Positions 12,251 through 22,346 are shown, counted from the first letter of the stretch. The stretch is 64,000 nt of DNA from Euglena gracilis (GCA_039621445.1 CP154954.1:3043715-3107714), one strand, 5' to 3'. The notes: generated by a model from the sequence alone, not told the origin. Translations and numbers: made by a program.

Positions 12251-12723
12251 CAACACTGGCCTTTCCAACACACATCGGTGGGCCCCATCGAATTCGCGCT
12301 CCTACCTGTGAGGCACCCTCCGGGATGCTGCCTGCGCAGGGAGGGCTGGTCAAGGCCTCGGTGGCACCTTCGAGGGCTGGACACGGCCTCTGGGGCATCC
12401 TTCTGTATAGCACTTTGCATGAGGGTGAAGGCCTCAACGGCAACACTTGGGACGGCACCTGCACAGGGGGGAGGGCTACGCATTGCCACCGGGGCACCCT
12501 CTTGGATCACAACGCGGTTGATAGGGCTGCACGCGTCCCCCTCGGCACCCTCCAGATTGGCTCCGGCTCCACGAGGGGGGCTGCTCGAGGCCTCACGGGG
12601 CTGTGTTCAGCTGGATGTTGGTTGGAGGTTTGGGAAATGGCTGCAAACCCTCCGAAGCAAAACGGACCGCCCCGGCAATGGTGCGTCGTCGGCCCCTGGT
12701 GCCTGTGGTGTACTGTGCGGCTC

Positions 12724-13090
12724 TTAGGTGTGGACCTCCTCCTCCACAGCCTCGACGATAGGGGCTCCGAGAGGCAGTGTGGGGATGGCCGCCAGGGTGT
12801 CCAGGCAGGAGCTGAGATCGCTCATTTGTGCTTGGAGGTGGAACTGGGGGGACTTGCGGGGGCGGGGGTTGTGGTCGGTGTGGGACAAAGGTCTGCCAGA
12901 ACAATGGATTGTTGGCTTGCCTGATGTGTGGGGCTGGGTACCTGGGGTTTGGGGGGCACGAGCTGACCCTTGGGAGCGCAGGTATTGAAGCATCTTCCGA
13001 AACTAGTTCTGGAGCTCCTTGGTGCGGACATCGGAGGCCTGCCACCGGCGTTGCAGGAAGCAGCTCCAGACCGAACAATCGAGTTTCTCA
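12724..13090 (-). pseudogene. Decayed GC-rich coding frame interrupted by element B
   Basis: On the minus strand a frame ends with a plausible acidic tail (residues SDLSSCLDTLAAIP then a VEAVEEEV stretch) and stops at 12724. Upstream it is broken by a TAG near 13009. If element B and one TSD copy are removed, an open minus-strand frame runs without a stop from the 22347 side across the target site to about 13009. The flank at 22347-22600 may thus be the 5' part. Charged, glutamine-containing sequence without a clear catalytic motif would fit a retrotransposon gag or an ordinary gene; I do not recognise it. Confidence 0.35.
13086..13090. repeat. Target-site duplication of element B, left copy (TCTCA)
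   Basis: TCTCA immediately before the left terminal repeat, repeated at 22342-22346 immediately after the right one. Confidence 0.9.
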
Positions 13091-13116
13091 CTTAGGCGGC
13101 CTAATTCGCACTTAAG
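13091..13116 (+). repeat. Element B left terminal inverted repeat
   Basis: Pairs with 22316-22341, with a single mismatch at position 12 (T against G). A perfect TTTGCGC-ATAT-GCGCAAA palindrome follows at 13131. Confidence 0.93.
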
Positions 13117-13149
13117 GATTTAACTTTTTATTTGCGCATATGCGCAAAT

Positions 13150-15036
13150 CGCCCGGTTTTTTGAATCCGGCGAGGAAGGTCCGGGGGGTGGGGGCGAGAG
13201 GGATAAAACGAAGGGGGTGGCGGAGGCCCGAGGGACTTGGACACGGTTGGGGTCCTTTTTATTTTGGCAGCGGGGGGCCCCGGGTTGGGCAGGGGGGGCC
13301 TCGCAGGGGGGAGGGATCCCATTCCCTACCTGCACCTTACCCACCTCCACGCACCCCCCACTAGCATACTCCCCCACCCCCCCCCGGCTCTTACTCCCTG
13401 CGACCCATCTTTTAGCTGCACCTCCATCCCCCCCACCACCTCCATACAATCCAACGTGAATACCCCCCCATTCACACGCCACGGATCTTTTGTGCCTTAA
13501 CCCCACTTTGCAGGTTGTCTCCCCCTTCTCGCCCCCGAGATTTGGCTCCGTGCCTGATGCCCAACCTGCCCACTTTCGTTTGTGCTCCACATAAACCCCT
13601 CCCCTTCCTCTTCCGAAAAAAGCTCCTGCACAATTTCCCTGTAACCGGCGTTGCCCCGCCACCGAACCCTTTTTTGCACTTTAAATTTATTTCGCATACC
13701 GCAAATCATTGGGACCGGCAACTAAGCAGGGTAAGAGCAAGCAGGGCTAAAGGGAAGCGGTGTTTTTGTAACCTTGAAGAGTCCGGGGGACACACACAAG
13801 CCATTTGTCGACCAAGTTTTTTATTTACACCCCCCCCCCCCGCAAACCCTGGTGCAAAAAAATGCAAAAAACACCTAACGGGGACCCTGCCCCCCCGCCC
13901 CTACGAACGCGGAGCCTTTTTTGAGAAAGTGAACTCGCCGGCAGTGTGTTCCCTCCCGGTGCCTCGGAGTGTGTGTGTGTGTCCTTTTACCCTGACGACT
14001 TGACAATTTTTGATTGGTAATGAAAGCAGGGGAAAGGGTGGGAGGGCTCTGGGAGGGGTGCGGGTTGGGGGGTCCGGTGTGCAGGGGGTGAAGGGAGGAG
14101 GGGTCCAGGGTGCGGAGGGGTGACGGTGCAGGGGGTGTGCAGGGGTGGTGTGCAGCGGGCAGGGCGGTAGGGGTGAGACGCCCGCAGGGGTTGTCAGTGG
14201 GGGCCTGGTTTACTGTTGTCATTGGCTTGTGTGCGTGCAACCCGCGACTTTGACCTGGGTGTTTTTGTGAGGCACCAAAACAGACAATTGATGTTGATGC
14301 GCGCAATTGCGCAAATAAAACGTACGATGGTGTGCATGCCAGGGGATGAGAGGGGTGCCGGTGGAAGAACCACATGATTGAAAGAGTTGGGGATGAGCTG
14401 ACTCCACTGTAAACAAAAAACTGAACCAGGCAAACAAACCCCCGGCGGGCGGTGGACACGCTGGCCGCCCGGGGCTGAACAGGAAGAGGGGGGCCGCCCC
14501 GCACTCCGCCCGCGCGCAGGTTGTCAGTGGGGGGTGGTGCTTGGAGAAGGGGTTATGTTTTTTTATTTTTTGTGACACGGGTCAGAGGGGCAGCACGGCA
14601 CGAGAGGGGGGCTGCAGGGTCACGAGAGGGGGTGTGTCACACCAACCCAAAAAAAAAAACCAAGTCCACCCCCCGGCAGGGTAGAGGGCTTGGGGATGAC
14701 GGTCAGCAGGGGGGCGGTGTACACGGACACCACAGCGGTGGGGCACTGTCTCCCAGTTGGCAGGCAAATAACAAAATGACAAAGTGTGTGTTGTACTTGC
14801 GCAATTGCGCGCATCAACAACACTGATGAATTTTTTGTTTGAAACAAAAATTCTGAGAGGGGACAGACCATAGCCGAGAAGGAACTGAGAGGGGGAAACA
14901 TTTGTAATTGTAACATTTGCGCAAATGCGCGCATCAAAAGTGTTTTGTACAAAAAAATATCAGAAGCAGAGAATGGAGTGGGGAGTAGAACTGAAGAAAG
15001 AAAAAAGAATGTGCTGAGACAGGCCCACAGCCAGTC
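13150..15036. other. 3' flank of the element B gene
   Basis: GC-rich sequence with G-rich minisatellite-like parts (14030-14170) and GAGAGGGG words (14580-14640, 14860-14890) like those in the intron at 18195-18300. Three palindromes lie here. Long frames exist on both strands (13120-13662 minus, 13515-14003 plus, 13875-14504 minus), but they are proline/glycine-rich and unrecognised, and I do not support any as a gene. Confidence 0.5.
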
Positions 15037-15624
15037 TCACTTCTTGTGCTTGGAGAGCCGCTTGGCCAGGCTCTCCGAGGCGGCCGCCGGCTTGGCGCCG
15101 GGCTTGGGCAGCCCGCGGCGGACGGTGCTCCGGGGTGCCGCAGGCGGGGCGGTACGAGGCGGTGGCGGTGCCGGGGCCTCCTCCTCCTCCTCAGACTCCG
15201 CCTCCTCGGACTCCGCCTCCTGCGGCGCCGCCGGTGCCGAGGCCGCCGCAGCCTGCGACGACGCTGCCTCCGCCGCCACCTTGGCGATGGCCCCCTCGAT
15301 GACGTGCTTCATCGCCGGGTACTTCTTGGGGTCCAGGAGGTGGTACGACTTGGGGCCCTTCAGGGCCTCCCCCGGGCCCGGGGGACGGATCAGCCCCGCC
15401 GCCCTCCACCGGGTGTCCTCCTTGCCTCCCTTGCCCTTGCCCTTGCCCTTCCCCTCCCCCTTCTTCTCCTCCCCCTGTCTCTCCTTCCCCTTCTGGGGCT
15501 CTGGCTTCCGGTACCCGGGGGTGATCTCCTCGATGGTGTCCTCCTCCTCTTCCTCTTCTCCCTGCTGCACTGGTGGGACTGCGGGAGCTTCGCTGGCGAC
15601 TGCAGAGGAGGTGTCCGAGCTGTC

Positions 15625-15656
<32 letters not shown>

Positions 15657-18600
15657 CCTCCTCCACCTCCTCCTCCTCCGGGTGGCGGCTGGGCTGGGCC
15701 ACCGGTGGCGGCACGATGATGGGGCTGGCTCCGGGTTCGGGCGGGGTCAGCTCCGGGGTCTCTCGGCCGGGGGCGGTCATCTCCACGTCGCCCTCCTCTG
15801 GGCTGTCCACCGCCTCGGTCTCCTCCCGTCTGGGTTTGGGGGCTGGGGGCCTGCTGGGCTTCCTCTCCGGCTCCTTCTTCCGGCGCTTCTTCTTCCGGTC
15901 ACCCCCACCCTTCTGGCGCTCCTCCAGCTTCTGTAGACGGCGCTGCTCCTGCCGAATCTTGGTCTGGCGGCGCCGCTCCTCGGCCTCCTTGGCCCGTCGG
16001 CCCGCCTCCTCAGCGGCCAGGCGGAGCTTGTCCTGGAGGGCGGCGTTCTCCAGGGGGACCCAGAGGGCGTCCCCCCCTTCCAGGGCGGCCAGCAGGAGGG
16101 GCAGCATGGCGGAGGCGACGGGCCGGGGCAGGGTCACCGTGTTGGCCACGGTCTGGGTGACGTCCTCCAGGCTGCTGGCCGAGTCCTCCACCACCACCAG
16201 CACCTCGGGGGGCTTGGCCGCCCAGGCCGCCACCCGGCCGGCCACCGCGGCATCGGCGGTCTGGATGACCATGGCGTTGGCCGCCTCCATCCGCCGCACC
16301 ACCCTCCGCCACAGCCACTCCACGCAGAGCCAGTGCAGCCCCTGCCCGCAGCTGGACTCCACGTCCCACTCCACCTTGGGCAGCACCTGCGAGGGGACGA
16401 GGGGACCAGACAGACAAGGTAGACTCAAAGACTTTTTTGTATGAGGTGCGCGCAATTGCGCATCAAATGATCACATTTTTAAAAAAAGATGCAGAGGATA
16501 GGTGGCACTCCAGCATCCAGTGTCTGAAATGTGGAATGGCAGTCTGCATAATGCGTGAGGTGGGGTGGGGTACCTTGCTTCGCTCCACGTCACCCGGGCC
16601 GTACACGACCACCAGGACCCGCTTCTCAAACTTGCGGGCCACCCCCTGGCCCCCCTGCCGCAGCCAGACGTCCACCGTGACCGACTCCCGCCCCGGCGCC
16701 AGCCGCCGCACCGCCGCCTCCACCGCAGCCACCGCCCCGGCACCGTAGATGGTGACCGGCACGACACCGGCCAGGCGCTTGACCTGCTCGGACAGGAGGG
16801 GGCAGGATTCTGTTTCAGAGTGTTGGCGCACTGACAGACACGTTGAGTCATTTGATTTGCGCAAGTGCGTGCATTGTAACATTTGCGCAAGTGCGCGCAT
16901 CAAATTTAAAAAAAAAATTGCATACACACCCTGGGAAGGTGCTACTGCTGAGAGTGAGAGTATGAATTTCTTTTTTTTTGTGCGCGCAATTGCGCAAGTA
17001 AAACAGAAACTACTAAAACTGAAAAAGACGCACGTTTAAACAGAACCCTGAGCCCGTGTTGTGGGTGACCTCGATGACGACGAGGCCCACTGCGGCCCCC
17101 AGCGCCTCCGCCGGCACCGCGCCGCCGCTGGCCTGGTACACCAGGCAGCGCACCCCCTTCTCCTCCCCGGCCGGCCTGGCCACCGCCACCTCCTGGAGGG
17201 CCCCGCCCTCCTTGGCCACCACCTCGGTCTCCACCGTCGGGAACGCGAAGGAGGCCCGCAGCTCCTCGTACTGCGCCTTCACCCAGAAGGGGGCCGTCAG
17301 CACCGCCGCCAGGGGGGGCTTCGGCTCCGCCGGGCTCCAGGTCCACGACCCCAGCTGCGCCACCGGGACGGTCCGCTTGAAGCGGCTGCGCTCCGCCCCG
17401 TTGTGCACTGCGAGACAACAGTGAAGTGGGGGGGGGAGAAGCACAAGACGACAGTTACAATGCACCCAGTGACCATCACCACCAACCGCCGTCCAGTGAT
17501 GTGGGAACCCTTCACATGCAACCCTGACCCACCCAGACCCCAGTGGCACACCCATCCGCGCGTGGATGTTGGGGTTGTCGCCCCGCCACGCGAAGGCCAC
17601 CCACATCTCGTGGTTGGCCTCGGTCACCGCCTGCTCCAGCTGGGCCAGCCCGATCCCCGGGCTCTGCAGGGCCGCCGCCACCTGCGCCCGCGCCTCGGGG
17701 GTCAGCAGCCGCCGGAGGGACCACACGTGGGAGGACAGCAGCGTGCGGCCTCTCGCCGCCAGCACCGACTCGACGCTCAGCAGCCCGGCCACCGCCTCCG
17801 GGTTCTCCTCCACCAGCCGCTGCAGCGGCCCCCACATCTGGATGACCTGCCCCTGAGGCAATGACACAAATGACACAGAGACTGGAACTCTACGCCACTA
17901 CATTATGAGAAAGAATGCACTTTGCACCATCTCACACCTGGGGGACCGACTGGTCCCAGCCGGCCTGCCAGTAGGCCGCCGGCCGCACCGCCGGCACCGT
18001 GCTGATGTCCTTCCCCTTCACCAGGAGGTTGGCGAACTGGGGGATGGACAGCTCCTTCACTGACGACTGGATGGCCTGCGCATCCCCGCCGGCCGCCCGC
18101 CGCAGGTGCACCGGGGTCATGGGGTGGAGGATGGTGGCGAGGACGTACTTCCCCTGGCCACAGCCCAGCATTTGCACCACTGTCTGTCAGACCTGGGAGG
18201 GGCTGCACAGGAGGGGCGACACTACAGGGGTGACATGAGAGGGGTACCATGAGAGGGGATGCACGAGAGGGGCTGCATGAGAGGGGTAACATGAGAGGGG
18301 CAAAACAGCACCCACACAAACAAATACAGAGCTGAATCCTTCGGGGGGTTCAACTTCTGGGACCTGAAGCCCTCCGCCCAGCGCTTCAGCGCCGAGGTGA
18401 TGTGCTGCCCCGACATCAGCACGTAGTGGTTCTCTGTGAAAAACAACAGCAGCATGTGCGCGCAATTGCGCAAATCAAATAAAGTGTACGCGTATGTGCG
18501 CGCAAGTGCGCAAATCAAATGCCATTGTGTGTTTGTGCGCGCAAATGCGCAAATCAAATGCATTGTGCGTTTGTGCGCGCAAATGCGCAAATAAAATAGT

Positions 18601-21369
18601 ACCTCCCCCCCCCCCAAGCCCAACGAACACCCTTGCCCAACGAACAGGGGGCGTTCGGACCGTCTAGACTGTCACCATATACTTTTTTTTGTGTTGGACA
18701 AGGAAATACTCATTTTTTTGCTGTTGTGAGGATGCCAGAGATTCTGATTCAGGTCACGGTATTGATTCCAGTCAGGTTTCCGGATTTGTGGGGGGGGTGG
18801 ACCCCACCACCCCCTGCAAGACCCCCCCATCACACCTCCCAAACTTCAACATTTTCTCAAAATTTTGATTTTGCGAGTTTTTTTGAAACAAAAAATGCCA
18901 TTGAAAGTCCAAAAAAATTAAAAAAAAAACGTCAGCAAAATTTGATTGTGCAAAAATTTGGTCCACTTTTTTTTGACCTTCGTTTTTTTGACCCCCCCAA
19001 AAACTACTAATTTTTAACCCTGATTTTTTGAGACTTTTTGTGAAAAAAAATGGTTTCCCATCAAAAAATCATGTGTTTTGGGTTCGTTTTTTTCAAAAAA
19101 AAATTCAAAAAATTTTCTGGCTAACATCCCCATTTTCCCGAAGTCGGTGAAAATGCTGTGGTGGTTTGGTGGTCGACCCCCCCCCACCTCACGGGTGGGG
19201 GGTCGACCCCCCACCAGGCCTTCCCATTCTGCCCTGGCATGCACTGATTATGCACGTTTCAAGGCTACACTGAAAAGGTGACAGAATTAGTGAACACCCA
19301 TGTCCAACGAACGCCCCCCGTTCGGACCGTCTAGGTTGTCACTTTAGTGTTCGTTGGGCTTGGGGGGGGGGAGGTACCTACCATGCAAAGCACAGTTGCC
19401 AAAGCAGAGCCCCACATACCAACAGAGACTCCACAGGCTAACTGATGTCAGAGAGACCGTCAAACCTCACACAGTCATACAACACACAATCACACTGAGA
19501 GACACACCGGCCTTCTTCCAGACCGTCACCCGCACCGGCTCCAGCGGGGGGTTGAGCTGCAGCTGCCGGAGCTTGCGCTCCACTTCGTTGTTGTCGAGGG
19601 GGCGGGTCTGGCCCTCCGTCATATTGTAGTCGACGTGGAGGGTGTCGAGGGGGAGTTTGGTGCCGGTCGCCAGCACCCACTGCTCCACCTTCTCCTTGTA
19701 CACCTCCGCGATGGGGAGGTTCCGGGCGGTGTTGCGGGGGCGGACCCGCCCCGGCTTGGCGTTCAGCATCCCCACCTGTGAGGAGATGCGGTCGTCCGTC
19801 AGCATGAAGGGCCGCCACACCGGGACGCGGGCGTTCTCTCAGCCGCATCAGAGTCACCGCCTACTGTATGATACCGTCTGTACAGTCACACCTCTGACAG
19901 AAAACAGACGGAAAATTGATTTGATGCGCGCATTTGCGCAAATGCGCGCATCAAATCAATTTACAAACGTTCAACGGGTGCAGAGGGTGGCCTAGGACCG
20001 GAACTCATTCAGATTCACGTAATGCGCGCAAATGCGCAAATCAAATCGAAGTGGCAGAGTTAAAGAGAAATCTGTGTACATCACCGCTTCCCAAATACAT
20101 ACCACAGAGGACTCGAAAAAATTCATGCACCGTAATGTGCGCGCAATTGCGCGCACATTACGGTTAAATTACACTCTTTTTAACTGGGACCCAGCCACAA
20201 CCCTAACCCCAAACACAATCAACATCAACATGTACAGGTTGTTCAGACCCTTCAGCCCGTCAACCAACACAGGCTATTTGAAAAAACAAAACACATTCAG
20301 TCATTCTGATGTTCGGGGCACGTCCAGCGGTACGCGCAGCTCGTGCGCCTCCAGTGGGCGTGCGCCGATGTCAGCGACCAGCTCCAGGAACGACGGCAGG
20401 TCGCTGCGCACCAGCCGCGCGGACACCCGGTGGACGCGGCCCAGCAGCTGCTCCAGCGACGGGTACCCCGGGTACTCCGGGATGGCGCCCACCGCCGTCC
20501 GCATCATGGCCATGACGCAGCAGTCGTGGGTGCGGATCACCATCCTCGGGTTTGACGTCATGGCCCTCTTCCAGAAGTTGTCGAACCAGAGGACGCAGCT
20601 CCGCCCCTCCGTCTGCTGCCACAGGTCCTCCAGCCGCTCGCACGCCCGCTCCCGCCGCCACTGCCGGTTCCACATCGGCTCCTCCGGCAGGATGCCACTG
20701 GGCCGCAGCAGTCGGCTGGCCGCCCGGTGCCGGGCCAGCGGCGCCTCGTGCTCCTCGGCCACCACCCGCTGCGCCGCGCGCGGGCAGGCGTGCTGCCGCA
20801 GCGCCCGGTACACGGCCCAGGCGTCCTTCAGCAGCAGCTCAATCCGCGGCCGCCGCGGCTCCCGGGCCAGCTCCTCCAGCAGCGCCGCGCCGCCCTCCGT
20901 CCGCAGTGGCACCCGGGTGTGGGCCACCTGCACGACCAGGGTCTGCAGCGGGTGGCCGCGCTGCACCACCGCCGCCACAAACTCCTCGTAGCTGGCGGCG
21001 AAGTGGGCCTTCACCAGCTGGCCCAGCAGCTTCCCCGACTCCGCGGCCAGGGCGGCCTCCTCGCTGTAGCCCTCGTAGCCACGGCGGCGGGAGTGGGTGC
21101 TGCTGGCCTGGGAGGACTCCATTCAGTCCACCCCAGGTCCGGCGGCCCACCACCTTTCACCAAAACCCACTATTCCGTCCACATAACACCGGCCAGTCCC
21201 ACCATTCAGAATGCATCGCACACACACAACATTCACGCACTACACATCCACACATCCCTCTGATTCATTTTCTTTTCTTTGGAGACGTTTTGTGCGCGCA
21301 ATTGCGCAAGTCAACAAGGAAACAGACACACACCATTTCATAGCTGTACCCCGCCTGGTCATCCGCCAT
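15037..21369 (-). CDS. Nine-exon element B protein with ParB-like domain (putative transposition protein)
   Basis: Predicted exons in transcript order are 21369-21334, 21107-20322, 19835-19508, 18433-18318, 18183-17938, 17852-17552, 17407-17070, 16783-16574 and 16386-15037. All introns start GT and end AG and all phases agree, giving about 1236 codons and a TGA stop. Residues about 1-274 contain a WFDNF motif. Residues about 330-415 look like a ParB/sulfiredoxin-type fold, with YVLMSGQHITSAL in the place of the ParB GxHRxxA motif (the Arg is replaced by Ile). Residues about 423-860 form an unrecognised globular region. The last exon has a coiled-coil RRQTKIRQEQRRLQKLEERQ segment, then a long disordered tail with Lys/Arg clusters, a 10-Ser run and Glu runs. 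Least certain are the first exon (an upstream exon may exist), the donor at 18318, and the donor at 17070 (17047 is the alternative). Function is inferred from position inside the element. Confidence 0.8.
15620..15665 (-). repeat. Trinucleotide run coding poly-serine
   Basis: A CTG-type trinucleotide run in the last exon of the element B gene encodes about ten serines, followed by an acidic segment. It lies in the disordered tail. Confidence 0.85.
18195..18300. repeat. GAGAGGGG minisatellite in an intron
   Basis: Five or more imperfect units of about 14-15 bp, such as GAGAGGGGCTGCAT and GAGAGGGGTAACAT, lie within the intron between exons 4 and 5. Related units occur in the 3' flank of the gene. 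Confidence 0.85.
18318..19679 (-). other. ParB-like domain coding segment, split by an intron
   Basis: Exon 3 codes a helix and strand region ending PLEPVRVTVWKKA, and exon 4 continues NHYVLMSGQHITSALKRW. The junction is phase 1 and forms a Glu codon. Known ParB N-terminal domains show the same order: a strand with P-V-V, a short turn, then YxLIxGxHRxxAL. The intron between (18434-19507) carries four palindromes and the nested 770-bp element. The missing Arg of the motif leaves nuclease or CTPase activity uncertain. Confidence 0.7.
18605..19374. mobile_element. Nested 770-bp insertion in an element B intron
   Basis: Ends are inverted: a run of C followed by AAGCCCAACGAACAC at the left, and its complement GTGTTCGTTGGGCTT followed by a G run at the right. 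TACCT flanks both sides (18600-18604 and 19375-19379), a likely 5-bp duplication. Direct repeats of about 42 bp containing CCAACGAAC and GTTCGGACCGTCTAG lie near 18634-18675 and 19300-19342. The core (18836-19215) is T-rich and recurs at 62505-62860. It has no gene. Confidence 0.75.
20130..20163. repeat. Perfect 34-bp palindrome in an element B intron
   Basis: Arms CCGTAATGTGCGCGCAA and TTGCGCGCACATTACGG meet without a spacer. It is the longest and most symmetric inner palindrome of the element. Confidence 0.95.
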
Positions 21370-21868
21370 GTAGGTTAGCTCCAGGCAGGGAACAGCAATC
21401 AAACATCAGCATATGGCCATAATCACCCCGCACTTCACGCACACACTCTCAAATTGGTTGCCAGCATGGCATCTCCGGAGTCACAACATTTCCAGCATTC
21501 ATACAAATCAGACCCCCTTTCACTCCACTAAGTAACCGATTACGTCCAAAGTGTTTCATTAGTCACACAACACCCACTGGGTAGCCTCACAACAAAAAGT
21601 AACAAATTGTGCGCGCAATTGCGCAAGTAAAATGGTACCACTTTTCATCACTGACACAATCCTGGGCGTCACAAACCCCTTCTCAGCAGCTCAATCCACA
21701 ATTGAGACAACAATCGTTTGATGCGCGCAGTTGCGCAAGTGTGCAATGCGCCATAAGTAAATTTCTGTTGAACATCAATTAGAAGGTTCATTCATTCATT
21801 CAAAATTCACCGGGCGTTTCGTCACCCTTGTCCAGGACAGGGGGTGTCACACCCCTCTTCGGACACAC

Positions 21869-22141
21869 TCAATTCCATCGTACTTCGCAATCGGTGGCAC
21901 CCAACACACCCTCGCAATAATTCTCAATTCCATCAAGGGTGTCCAGTTTCATCGTCAGCCAAACCATTGATATCCACAGGGCACGTTGGGGCACCCAAAA
22001 GTCCAAAACCGCACGCCGCCAGATCTGGCCAGGCGCTTGCCGCGGGCAGCTGTGGGGTGGTAGTGGGTGTGGATGGGTGCCCCGCGGGCAGCGTGAAAGA
22101 AAGCAGCTGCGGAGAGGGACAGGTACAAATTTCACGCGCCC
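21869..22141 (-). other. Possible additional 5' exon of the element B gene
   Basis: A minus-strand open stretch, with residues such as GQIWRRAVLDFWVPQRALW and a GATDCEVRW segment before a stop, lies upstream of the first predicted exon. A CACAG acceptor-like site precedes part of it. It is less GC-rich than the other exons and I could not link it in phase. Confidence 0.25.
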
Positions 22142-22315
22142 GTCCGGTCGCGAAGTCCGGTTAGGACTTTGTATTTGAAGGGGTTCGAATTGCCCAGCCC
22201 TAACGAGTTCCGTTCGCGATCACAAATTTTTTTTTCGGCGGTCAGGGTACAGGGTCCCAGGGGTTACAAAAAAAGTGGTACATTTGCGCAATTGCGCAAA
22301 TCCAACGGAAAAAAG

Positions 22316-22341
22316 CTTAAGTGCGAATTCGGCCGCCTAAG
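22316..22341 (-). repeat. Element B right terminal inverted repeat
   Basis: Inverted copy of 13091-13116. A symmetric palindrome lies at 22283-22300 just inside. Confidence 0.93.
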
Positions 22342-22346
22342 TCTCA
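22342..22346. repeat. Target-site duplication of element B, right copy (TCTCA)
   Basis: Direct repeat of 13086-13090. Confidence 0.9.

Larger units (their letters stand above)
13131..22300. repeat. Nineteen dispersed palindromes of element B
   Basis: Starts: 13131, 14298, 14797, 14916, 16447, 16856, 16882, 16981, 18457, 18497, 18535, 18574, 19925 (overlapped by an opposite copy at 19933), 20023, 20130, 21293, 21610, 21722 and 22283. Only the two outermost copies have the symmetric TTTGCGC/GCGCAAA arms. Inner copies usually have one GCGCGCA arm and one GCGCAAA or GCGCAAG arm around AATT, AAAT, AAGT or AGTT. All lie in introns or flanks of the predicted gene, none in an exon. An adjacent CAAAT word often follows. 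Confidence 0.92.
13091..22341 (-). mobile_element. Element B: 9.25-kb autonomous-looking DNA transposon with a ParB-like gene
   Basis: Ends are 26-bp inverted repeats with one mismatch, starting CTTAGGCGGCC, and the element is flanked by the 5-bp duplication TCTCA. Inside is one large minus-strand gene (15037-21369), 19 copies of an 18-bp palindrome, about 1.9 kb of 3' sequence, and a nested 770-bp insertion (18605-19374). The terminal sequence and the subterminal palindrome position match element A. The 5-bp duplication fits only some known DNA-transposon superfamilies (for example Transib), but Transib ends start CAC and its protein differs, so I cannot place this element in a known superfamily. 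Confidence 0.9.

Noticed and set aside
14945-16444. 499-codon plus-strand open frame
   Set aside because: It is the antisense of the last exon of the element B gene; the minus frame has the coiled-coil, phase-consistent splicing and coherent composition, while the plus frame is Ser/Arg-rich shadow.
1479-22300. Repeated palindromes as a CRISPR array
   Set aside because: Spacing is irregular (10 bp to over 1 kb), the arms are imperfect, there are no cas genes and the genome is eukaryotic.
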